A DNA stretch of 5,062 nucleotides from Pseudomonadota bacterium (GTDB lineage Bacteria; Myxococcota_A; Bradymonadia; UBA4248). Every line of letters begins with the position of its first letter. Position 1 is the stretch's first letter. The notes under the pieces are model-generated. The model was not told the DNA's origin. It saw only the letters and a list, made by a program, of their open reading frames with translations, and ran no database searches. This document shows, in pieces, positions 1 to 5,038 of the stretch. Location: the NCBI GenBank assembly GCA_009786045.1, contig WQTY01000200.1, positions 1 through 5,062 on the forward strand. Reading direction: 5' to 3'. A program made the position numbers and the translations under genes.

Positions 1-1
1 T

Positions 2-436
2 GCTGTCGTGGAGCCTGAGACGAAAGTTGCCGGGGCGGATGTGCTTCCGGGGGCAGAACCTGTGGTGGCGGCAACAGCGACTGCGGCGGCTGAGCTCAGG
101 GCACTGAAGTCCTTCATTTCCTATGAGGATTTCGATAAGATCGACATTCGCGTTGGCAGGGTTTTGGCCTGTGACAAGGTCAAGAAGTCGAACAAGCTGC
201 TGTGCTGCAAGGTCGATATCGGTTTGCCGACGGGGCCTGTGCAGATTGTCGCGGGCATTGCGAAGCATTATGAACCGGAGTCTCTGATCAACCGCCATGT
301 CCTCGTTTTGGCGAATCTTGCGCCGAGAATGCTTTTTGGACTTGAGTCGCATGGCATGATTTTGGCGGCAAGCGATTTGGGTGGCCTTGAGCTTCCCGGT
401 ACACTTCTTCGGGCCTCCGGTGCGTCCGTGAGCTGA
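2..436 (+). CDS. metG: Methionyl-tRNA synthetase, C-terminal tRNA-binding domain (5'-truncated by window edge)
   Basis: The reading frame is open to the left edge, so this is the 3' part of a longer gene. The GTG at position 8 is an internal valine codon in an open frame, not a convincing start. The visible protein begins with an Ala/Pro/Glu-rich linker of about 35 residues. From about position 113 it becomes an OB-fold tRNA-binding domain of the EMAPII/Arc1p/MetG C-terminal type. Visible landmarks are ISYEDFDKIDIRVGRVL (first strands), SNKLLCCKVDIG, QIVAGIAKHYEP, and the closing signature VLANLAPRMLFGLESHGMILAAS. In bacterial MetG this domain sits after the catalytic and anticodon domains, mediates dimerisation and helps bind tRNA-Met; the full enzyme charges tRNA-Met with methionine in the cytoplasm. 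The segment after the signature is fairly short, ending LLRASGASVS. A free-standing tRNA-binding protein (CsaA/YgjH-like) is less likely because of the long low-complexity linker and the open frame upstream. Confidence 0.88.
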   Translation, partial: AVVEPETKVAGADVLPGAEPVVAATATAAAELRALKSFISYEDFDKIDIRVGRVLACDKVKKSNKLLCCKVDIGLPTGPVQIVAGIAKHYEPESLINRHVLVLANLAPRMLFGLESHGMILAASDLGGLELPGTLLRASGASVS

Positions 437-483
437 TTTTTTGCACTTTGCCGCGGGCACGCCTCTGGCGCGGCGTGCTTGAA

Positions 484-1059
484 ATGCATTGGTTTGTCAT
501 GTCCTTTCCAACTGTCTCGCTCACAATCCCTGCTTTTGACGATTATGAGAAGCTCTATGCAACGCGTTTTGCCCCTGAAGTTGTGTATTGGGCAGATGAT
601 GCTGTCAGGGATGTTTCACTTCAGGAGTATGGATCAGGCAGACTGATGGCTCAGGAGCAGGGGCTCATCATTGAGAGGATCATTGTCCTGAATGATGAAC
701 CCATTGGCACCGTGACGGCCAGAGACATGGCCGAGAAGTGTACACAGTGCACGCTTGGCATTGTCATTGCTGATCCAAGGCATTGGGGATGCGGCTATGG
801 AACGCAGGCCCTTGAGCAGTTTCTGCCGCTGCTGGCGATACAGGGATTTTGCGTGGTCGTGCTTGAGACCTACGCCAACAATATCAGAGCGCGGCGGTGT
901 TTTGCCCGTCTCGGTTTTCAGAAGAAACGGGCGTTTTTTGCGCCGCAGGCTGGCCGGTTTGTTTTGCAGATGTTCAAGCGTCTGTCGCCATACGAGCCGA
1001 TTGGCGAATATGTCAGCCGTGACGATCCTCGTTGGAAGCCCCCTAAAGTGGGGTCGTGA
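484..1059 (+). CDS. GNAT-family N-acetyltransferase
   Basis: A 191-residue protein with the GNAT fold signature. Motif A is the strand TLGIVIADP followed by the acetyl-CoA pyrophosphate loop R99-H-W-G-C-G-Y-G106, which fits R-x-x-G-x-G. Motif B is ETYANNIRARRCFARLGFQ (about 128-146), the N-x-x-A-x-x-x-F-x-x-x-GF helix seen in RimJ/RimL-like and small-molecule acetyltransferases. The family transfers acetyl from acetyl-CoA to an amine; the substrate here cannot be told. The C-terminal tail (YEPIGEYVSRDDPRWKPP) is charged and proline-rich. The start is uncertain: TTG 448, ATG 484 and ATG 499 are all in frame and none has a good Shine-Dalgarno sequence. I chose ATG 484 as the longest ATG start. 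It lies 47 bp after metG in the same direction, so co-transcription is possible. Its TGA stop overlaps an in-frame GTG (1056) of the next reading frame by 4 bp (GTGA). Confidence 0.82.
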   Translation: MHWFVMSFPTVSLTIPAFDDYEKLYATRFAPEVVYWADDAVRDVSLQEYGSGRLMAQEQGLIIERIIVLNDEPIGTVTARDMAEKCTQCTLGIVIADPRHWGCGYGTQALEQFLPLLAIQGFCVVVLETYANNIRARRCFARLGFQKKRAFFAPQAGRFVLQMFKRLSPYEPIGEYVSRDDPRWKPPKVGS

Positions 1060-1061
1060 TT

Positions 1062-1089
1062 TTGTGCTATGGGAAGAGGGCGGCATACT
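1062..1089 (+). promoter_or_regulatory. Weak candidate sigma70-type promoter ahead of the M49-like gene
   Basis: TTGTGC (1062-1067) and CATACT (1084-1089) are separated by 16 bp and match the -35 and -10 consensus at 3/6 and 4/6 positions. They lie directly after the acetyltransferase stop and 44 bp before the chosen start of the lipoprotein gene. The match is modest, and read-through from upstream genes is an equally good explanation for expression. Confidence 0.2.
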
Positions 1090-1118
1090 TTGGTGCGTTC
1101 TCATTTCAACAAACGTTT

Positions 1119-1122
1119 GGAG
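1119..1122 (+). promoter_or_regulatory. Shine-Dalgarno site supporting the ATG 1134 start
   Basis: GGAG lies 11 nt upstream of ATG 1134. This start also puts a clean lipoprotein signal peptide at the N-terminus. The alternative GTG at 1056 would add 26 residues in front of the signal peptide. These two facts decide the start. Confidence 0.5.
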
Positions 1123-1133
1123 TTTTTGGTTTT

Positions 1134-3212
1134 ATGACACAGCATCGCCTTGCCAGATGGTCTTTTACCCTTGTCATGGTCAGCATGATTGCGGCTTTTC
1201 CTGCATGTAAGAAGAAGGATACTCAGATGGTTGACTCTTCCCCTTCGTCCAATGCCCAAGTTTCAGGCGGGACAACCGAAACGTCAGTGGATCTGTCGCA
1301 GCTGGATCGAACGGCATTCAATCGAGCCGCTTTGCGGCTTAATCTGCCCATCTTCTGGAAATATGAAGCGACGCCAAACGGCACGGTTCGTCCGGAAGTG
1401 TTGACGACGCTTAGCTTTTATCCAGATTCCGATACCTTTGTCTGGAAAAATCCAGATGGAACGTTTTCGGAGGCATTCCTTGAGGCGTACCAGAAAATGG
1501 TGACGATCATGGCGGATCCGATGCTTGGAGCGGTCCTGGATGATGCTGAAAAGCGCCGTCGCCTTGCCGTCGCGGAAGAGCTTGATCAGGCGGCTGTTGT
1601 TGTTCTTGAGTCAGATTTTCGCCATGCATCCCCCGAGGAGCAGGCTTTTGTTCGGGCAATGCTCAAAGCAGGCAGTCTCATTGATGCGCTCTATGAAAAG
1701 CAGGTGGGGCTCACGGATGCTTTGCATGACATTCCACAGGACGATGTCATGTCGCGAAGCATGGCACGACGCAACTGGGGCATCGTTCCAGAGAGCCCGA
1801 AGATGAAGCACGATCAGATTTGTCGTGCCATGGCCGGAAAAGATAAACTGCCTGTGTCCGTCTATCCAGAGGAGCTGCAGGCAGATCCTGATTTTTGTGC
1901 CAGGCTGGAGGCGCATCCTCTTGCCGAATCACTGCTTAGCCCATTTTCTGCTGTGATTCAGGAAGGCGACGATCTCAAATCCATCCCTTATCATGAGTTT
2001 TACCAACAGGACATGACTGCCATCAGCAATGCCCTCAAAGAAGCTGCGCAGATCCTGGACGGCAATGTCGGCGAAGAGAAGCTTCGCAGCTATCTGCTGG
2101 CGGCTGCAGAGAGTTTTCTCACGAACCAGTGGGAACCTGCCGATGAGGCATGGGCAAGCATGAATGCGCGAAACTCTTCGTGGTATGTGCGTGTTGCACC
2201 GGATGAGACTTATTGGGAGCCATGTTCCCGCAAAGCCGGATTCCATCAGACGTTTGCCCGCATCAACCCCGATGCGATAGCCTGGCAGGAGAAGCTTGGG
2301 CCGGTTCAGCAGGAAATGGAGGACAGGCTTGCGGCCGTGGCGGGTTCGCCTTATGTGGCGCGCCATGTCAGCTTCCAGTTGCCTGACTTCGTCGATATTA
2401 TTGCCAACAGCGGCGATGACAGGAATCCTTTTGGCGCAACGATTGGGCAATCTCTGCCGAATTGGGGACCCGTTGCCAACGAAGGCCGGGGGCGGACAGT
2501 GGCCATGAGCAATCTTTACACTGACCCCGACAGCGTACGGGACAGAGGTGTGCGGGCTGCCTCTGTTTTTACTGCCAAAGATATCGTTTGGCTTGATGAC
2601 GTTCAGGTTCCTGGCCTGCTTGGCACCATCATCCACGAAGCATGCCACAATCTTGGGCCTTCGCATGAGTACGAAGTCGATGGCAAAATCGATGACGTCA
2701 TTTTTGGAGGCGGGCTTGCCACGCTGGCAGAGGAGCTCAAAGCACAGACCGGTGCCATGTGGTACCTCGATTTCCTCGTCGAAAAGGGCATCATATCTCG
2801 GGAATTGGCAAATGAAAGTTATGCCGATGCCATTTTGTGGTCGTTTGGGCACATCTCGCGTGGCATGACCACTGCGCAGGGTCAGATTCAGCCCTATTCG
2901 CAGCTGGCCGCCATTCAGCTGGGGATGCTTTTGGAAGATGGTGCCGTCACCTTTGATCCTGAAGCGCTGGCGGCCAATGGCGAGGACAGGGGGGCTTTTA
3001 TCCTGCACATGGAAAAGATGCCGGCTTCTGTTGAGCGGATCATGAAGGAGATTGCCAGGATAAAGGCCACAGGCGATAAGGCGGCACTTGTTGAGTTGCA
3101 GCAGAAGCACGTCTATGGCAGTGCGGTTCCGTTTGATCTCATCCGTGAGCGAATGCTGAGGCTGCCCAGAGCGAGTTTTGTTTACAGCATCCATTTGGAC
3201 GACGAGGCATAG
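1134..3212 (+). CDS. Predicted lipoprotein, peptidase family M49-like (dipeptidyl peptidase III-related) with HEXXH motif
   Basis: A 692-residue protein. Residues 1-24 form a lipoprotein-type signal (basic TQHRLAR, then a hydrophobic core) ending AAFPA-C25. The lipobox FPAC is loose at -3 but the layout is right, and Lys at +2 does not suggest inner-membrane retention. A Ser/Thr-rich linker (about 30-55) leads to a long alpha-rich body. The catalytic signature is IIHEACHN: H501, E502 and H505 form an HEXXH zinc site. EELKA follows at 533-537, with E534 the likely third zinc ligand, as in the M49 EEXR/KA motif. Upstream, LPN (441-443) followed by RTVAMSN (454-460) resembles the LPN...V...N region of M49 enzymes. 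Classical DPP III has HEXXGH; M49 relatives with the pentapeptide are known. M49 enzymes remove dipeptides from peptide N-termini. Length fits bacterial DPP III (about 650-700). Inferred location is the envelope, facing the periplasm or outside. Activity is inferred; a non-peptidase role is possible. Confidence 0.8.
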   Translation: MTQHRLARWSFTLVMVSMIAAFPACKKKDTQMVDSSPSSNAQVSGGTTETSVDLSQLDRTAFNRAALRLNLPIFWKYEATPNGTVRPEVLTTLSFYPDSDTFVWKNPDGTFSEAFLEAYQKMVTIMADPMLGAVLDDAEKRRRLAVAEELDQAAVVVLESDFRHASPEEQAFVRAMLKAGSLIDALYEKQVGLTDALHDIPQDDVMSRSMARRNWGIVPESPKMKHDQICRAMAGKDKLPVSVYPEELQADPDFCARLEAHPLAESLLSPFSAVIQEGDDLKSIPYHEFYQQDMTAISNALKEAAQILDGNVGEEKLRSYLLAAAESFLTNQWEPADEAWASMNARNSSWYVRVAPDETYWEPCSRKAGFHQTFARINPDAIAWQEKLGPVQQEMEDRLAAVAGSPYVARHVSFQLPDFVDIIANSGDDRNPFGATIGQSLPNWGPVANEGRGRTVAMSNLYTDPDSVRDRGVRAASVFTAKDIVWLDDVQVPGLLGTIIHEACHNLGPSHEYEVDGKIDDVIFGGGLATLAEELKAQTGAMWYLDFLVEKGIISRELANESYADAILWSFGHISRGMTTAQGQIQPYSQLAAIQLGMLLEDGAVTFDPEALAANGEDRGAFILHMEKMPASVERIMKEIARIKATGDKAALVELQQKHVYGSAVPFDLIRERMLRLPRASFVYSIHLDDEA

Positions 3213-3231
3213 GGGGGCAGAAACACTTTGT

Positions 3232-3300
3232 GCTGTGTCGTGTATTGGCGAATTCGATAGCTGCACTTTGATTGGTTATTCGAATCAAACGAGACACGGC
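3232..3300. repeat. Nested inverted repeats downstream of the M49-like gene
   Basis: An outer pair, GCTGTGTC (3232-3239) and GACACGGC (3293-3300), can form 8 pairs with one G-T. Inside it lies a perfect 7-bp pair, TTTGATT (3267-3273) and AATCAAA (3283-3289), with a 9-nt loop. The short palindromes CGAATTCG (3249-3256) and ATTCGAAT (3278-3285) also lie within. No U-run follows, so this is not a classical terminator. It could be an operator cluster, an mRNA 3' structure, or chance. Confidence 0.4.
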
Positions 3301-3336
3301 TTGTGACAACTGGAATTTTTCACATACAATCTCCAT

Positions 3337-3364
3337 ATTCGCGAGTGTTAAGCGAATTTTCTTC
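3337..3364 (+). terminator. Weak possible terminator after the M49-like gene
   Basis: ATTCGC (3337-3342) and GCGAAT (3352-3357) form a 6-bp stem with a 9-nt loop, followed by TTTTCTTC. The stem is short and AT-rich, so termination would be weak. It lies 125 bp after the M49-like stop and just before the -35 box of the next gene, where an operator role is equally possible. Confidence 0.25.
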
Positions 3365-3373
3365 AAACCTGGG

Positions 3374-3402
3374 TTGACATTACCTACATCTTCGCATATA
3401 CA
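3374..3402 (+). promoter_or_regulatory. Sigma70-type promoter of the outer-membrane protein gene
   Basis: TTGACA (3374-3379) is a perfect -35 box. TATACA (3397-3402) is a 4/6 -10 box at the ideal 17-bp spacing. Transcription would start near 3409, giving a 5' leader of about 70 nt before ATG 3482. This is the best promoter in the window and suggests the barrel gene is its own transcription unit. Confidence 0.72.
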
Positions 3403-3425
3403 ACGAGATCAGCCTACATTGCGTC

Positions 3426-3442
3426 ATGGCTGGTTTTGCCAT
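3426..3442 (+). repeat. Small hairpin in the leader of the barrel gene
   Basis: ATGGC (3426-3430) pairs with GCCAT (3438-3442) across a 7-nt loop, inside the predicted 5' untranslated leader. It is short and leaves the ribosome binding site free. It may affect mRNA stability or may be incidental. Confidence 0.25.
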
Positions 3443-3467
3443 CCGGTCCAGTGATTGCCGTTGTACT

Positions 3468-3473
3468 AAAGGA
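3468..3473 (+). promoter_or_regulatory. Ribosome binding site of the barrel gene
   Basis: AAAGGA is followed by 8 nt and then ATG 3482, a good Shine-Dalgarno match at standard spacing. It fixes the start, which is also the start that yields a signal peptide. Confidence 0.7.
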
Positions 3474-3481
3474 TACGTATT

Positions 3482-4543
3482 ATGAAATCGCGTCTCATTA
3501 CCGCAGCTTCTTGTTGTTTTGCCGCTCTGGCACTGCCAGTGTCGGTGTGGGCTCAAGGGGTGAGCGATGCTTCCGACGTTGTTCTGGAGGAAGCAAATAG
3601 CAGCACTGTTGCATCAAACGCCGACGACGAGGCAGGTGAGAAAGCTGACAAGCGTTGGAAAGTTGGCGCTACAGCCGGGTTTGATCTTGGTTTGGGCGCT
3701 TTCGTCTCACATGAGTATGCGCGCAGGGTTCGGTCAAGATTCACCATGTCCGTGAATGGGTCTTACAAGATCCCCGTCATTGATGTCACCGTTTCAGCCA
3801 GCACAGGTTTTTCGCAGTGGATGAGCAAGGCGGGAGGCAGCAATGGGATTTACGAGTTTCGCTGGTCAGATTCCGATCTGAGCCTTTCTCGAAAGATCTG
3901 GGGCTATAAATCGGGCGATTTCGCGTTTAACCTTGCCGGAGGATTGGGGTTCACGCTGCCGACTTCGAAGGCGAGCCTCCAGTCAGATCTTTACACGTCG
4001 ATTGTGCCTTCATTGTCGGCGAGTGTGAGTCTTGCCAAGTTCAGTCTTAGCTATAGCATTGCCTACTCGCACAGCTTCCACAAGTACACGAGCATGACGC
4101 TTAATCCCTCCGATGTCGATGTTTTGTCACGCTCCACGGGGATAGAGCTCATAGGTTCGAATGCCATTGCCATCGACGGTGTGCTGACCGAAATCGCCTT
4201 AGCCAATCAATTCGTTTTTGGCTACAGCTTCCTGGACAACCTTGCGCTGTCGGTTGGATTGGGCTTTATGGATGCCTGGTCCTATGACAATGGCACCATC
4301 ACCAAAGATGATGAGTATGTTTCTGAGAATGCCAAGGTTGGGCGCGGGCACAAACAATACAGCATGGGAACGGTGACCCTGTCCTATCTGCCTATTGAGT
4401 ACCTGACGCTGTCGTTATCCATGGTCAGCATGCAGCCCTGGAAAACCGCCGACAATAAGACGCTTCGTTTTCCATGGTTCGATACAGTCAGTCCGGCGAA
4501 GAACTACACGACATTCCTGTTCACGGCCAGCTTCAAGTATTAG
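3482..4543 (+). CDS. Predicted outer-membrane beta-barrel protein, family not recognised
   Basis: A 353-residue protein. A Sec signal peptide is clear: basic MKSR, hydrophobic core, then VSVWA with likely signal peptidase I cleavage between A24 and Q25. Residues 25-58 are an acidic, Ser/Ala-rich, probably disordered segment (DASDVVLEEANSS...DDEAGEKADK). From W59 to the end the chain shows alternating polar/hydrophobic residues with many Gly, Ser, Tyr and Phe, as in transmembrane beta strands (for example FAFNLAGGLGFTL, FSLSYSIAYSHSF, VTLSYLPIEYLTLSLSM). It ends in FTASFKY, an aromatic C-terminal strand compatible with a BAM recognition signal, although the last residue is Tyr instead of the usual Phe. 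I do not recognise the family, and substrate or function is unknown. The gene has its own promoter and is followed 20 bp downstream by a strong terminator, so it appears monocistronic. Cysteines 11-12 within the signal are too close to the N-terminus for a lipobox. Confidence 0.8.
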   Translation: MKSRLITAASCCFAALALPVSVWAQGVSDASDVVLEEANSSTVASNADDEAGEKADKRWKVGATAGFDLGLGAFVSHEYARRVRSRFTMSVNGSYKIPVIDVTVSASTGFSQWMSKAGGSNGIYEFRWSDSDLSLSRKIWGYKSGDFAFNLAGGLGFTLPTSKASLQSDLYTSIVPSLSASVSLAKFSLSYSIAYSHSFHKYTSMTLNPSDVDVLSRSTGIELIGSNAIAIDGVLTEIALANQFVFGYSFLDNLALSVGLGFMDAWSYDNGTITKDDEYVSENAKVGRGHKQYSMGTVTLSYLPIEYLTLSLSMVSMQPWKTADNKTLRFPWFDTVSPAKNYTTFLFTASFKY

Positions 4544-4563
4544 CATGCGTGCGTTGAAGGCAT

Positions 4564-4591
4564 AAAGGCGTCCCTTTGGGGCGCCTTTTTT
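4564..4591 (+). terminator. Strong intrinsic terminator of the barrel gene
   Basis: The left arm AAAGGCGTCCC (4564-4574) and right arm GGGGCGCCTTT (4578-4588) form 11 pairs, one of them T-G, around a TTT loop. The six T's at 4586-4591 form the U-tract. It begins 20 bp after the TAG at 4541-4543. Confidence 0.92.
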
Positions 4592-4611
4592 GTTCGATGC
4601 GGGACGCCCGC

Positions 4612-4635
4612 TATTGCCCGCGAGGGCGGGCAATA
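4612..4635. repeat. Perfect 10-bp hairpin between two terminators
   Basis: TATTGCCCGC (4612-4621) and GCGGGCAATA (4626-4635) form a perfect stem with a GAGG tetraloop. No T-run follows on either strand. A second copy of the core, CGCCCGC (4605-4611), can pair with GCGGGCG (4642-4648), which overlaps the base of the next terminator stem, so alternative folds are possible. Confidence 0.6.
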
Positions 4636-4644
4636 CGCGGTGCG

Positions 4645-4684
4645 GGCGCGGCTATCGGGAAACCCGATACGCCGCGCCTTTTTT
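4645..4684 (+). terminator. Second strong intrinsic terminator
   Basis: GGCGCGGC (4645-4652) pairs with GCCGCGCC (4671-4678), and TATCGGG (4653-4659) pairs with CCCGATA (4663-4669). That gives 15 pairs with one bulged C (4670) and an AAA loop, followed by six T's (4679-4684). It is orientated for + strand transcripts and lies 53 bp after the first terminator with no recognisable gene between. It may be a tandem back-up terminator or the end of a short RNA. Confidence 0.88.
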
Positions 4685-4716
4685 CTGCGGGGGAGCATTG
4701 ATCCCCACACCCCCTG

Positions 4717-4759
4717 CGATACTTTGTATTGCTTGTGGGTGAAGTGACAAAGTACATCG
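4717..4759. repeat. Imperfect inverted repeat next to the tandem repeats
   Basis: TACTTTGT (4720-4727) and ACAAAGTA (4747-4754) are perfect complements separated by 19 nt. CGA (4717-4719) and TCG (4757-4759) extend the pairing to 11 pairs with a 2-nt bulge. No T-run follows. It could be a protein-binding dyad or an RNA stem. Confidence 0.45.
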
Positions 4760-4761
4760 TT

Positions 4762-4810
4762 TTGAGCTTGAGCTTGAGCTTGAGCTTGAGCTTGAGCTTG
4801 AGCTTGAGCT
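4762..4810. repeat. Hexanucleotide tandem repeat (TTGAGC)8
   Basis: Eight perfect copies of TTGAGC plus one further T occupy 49 bp. Each copy-to-copy junction gives an AGCT core. The tract lies outside any gene and ends in GAGCTC (4806-4811). Perfect arrays of this kind are prone to copy-number change by replication slippage. Confidence 0.95.
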
Positions 4811-4812
4811 CA

Positions 4813-4840
4813 TAGCTACTAGCTACTAGCTACTAGCTAA
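4813..4840. repeat. Heptanucleotide tandem repeat (TAGCTAC), about 4 copies
   Basis: Three perfect copies of TAGCTAC are followed by a fourth with one change (TAGCTAA). The array starts 2 bp after the hexanucleotide array. Each unit contains the palindrome TAGCTA and therefore the same AGCT core as the neighbouring repeat, but with a 7-bp period. Confidence 0.93.
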
Positions 4841-4956
4841 TAGATCGCGATTAGGCGTGCATATGCCATTCGAACAATAAAGAGCGAAATCAGGTTAACG
4901 TTTGTGGGGCAAGCGTGTCTGGCTTGGTTTCCTCAAAGCAACGCGTGAGCATTGCA

Positions 4957-4992
4957 GGGAGAGTGTGGGGAACGGGTTCCCCACACTCTCCC
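4957..4992. repeat. Perfect 16-bp hairpin without a U-tract
   Basis: GGGAGAGTGTGGGGAA (4957-4972) and its exact reverse complement (4977-4992) flank a CGGG tetraloop. On neither strand is the stem followed by a T-run, so it is not a standard intrinsic terminator. It may be a terminator of a non-canonical type, an RNA-stabilising stem, or a REP-like palindromic unit. Confidence 0.85.
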
Positions 4993-4993
4993 C

Positions 4994-5006
4994 CTGTCGG
5001 GGACAG
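4994..5006. repeat. Small hairpin following the 16-bp stem
   Basis: CTGTC (4994-4998) pairs with GACAG (5002-5006) across a GGG loop, 1 nt after the preceding long stem. Alone it would be unremarkable; it matters as part of a row of hairpins. Confidence 0.4.
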
Positions 5007-5013
5007 CGGGCGT

Positions 5014-5038
5014 TGCGGGCCGGCGTCTGAGGCCCGCA
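5014..5038. repeat. 8-bp GC-rich hairpin near the window end
   Basis: TGCGGGCC (5014-5021) and GGCCCGCA (5031-5038) form a perfect stem with a 9-nt loop. The GCGGGC core recurs in the hairpins at 4626-4631 and 4642-4647. No T-run follows within the window. Confidence 0.55.

Noticed and set aside
8..436. Free-standing small tRNA-binding protein starting at GTG 8
   Set aside because: The frame is open to the window edge, there is no ribosome binding site in view, and the Ala-rich linker is typical of the joint before the MetG C-terminal domain.
457..478. Perfect 7-bp inverted repeat (GCACGCC/GGCGTGC) between metG and the acetyltransferase, considered as a terminator
   Set aside because: No T-run follows on the + strand; the sequence continues into CTTGAAATG. 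A competing stem (GCCGCG 450-455 with CGCGGC 469-474) uses overlapping bases. It may lower read-through but cannot be called a terminator.
1039..1053. CCCC/GGGG hairpin at the end of the acetyltransferase gene as a terminator
   Set aside because: The stem is only 4 bp, lies inside the coding sequence and is followed by only a short broken T-run.
1929..3266. Long antisense open frame of 445 codons opposite the M49-like gene
   Set aside because: Its translation has no recognisable domain, is rich in Arg, His, Pro and Cys as shadow frames are, and lies opposite a well-supported gene with intact catalytic motifs.
3272..3454. 60-codon frame in the intergenic region before the barrel gene
   Set aside because: It runs through the promoter -35 and -10 boxes, has no Shine-Dalgarno site and gives no recognisable protein.
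3482..3520. Lipobox at Cys11/Cys12 of the barrel protein
   Set aside because: Only about six hydrophobic residues precede Cys11, too few for a lipoprotein signal, and a good signal peptidase I site is present at A24/Q25.
4762..4840. CRISPR array
   Set aside because: Repeats are 6 and 7 bp, directly tandem with no spacers, and there are no cas genes in the window.
4717..5038. Insertion sequence remnant with terminal inverted repeats
   Set aside because: The dyads here do not match one another as element ends, there is no transposase fragment, and no target-site duplication could be identified.
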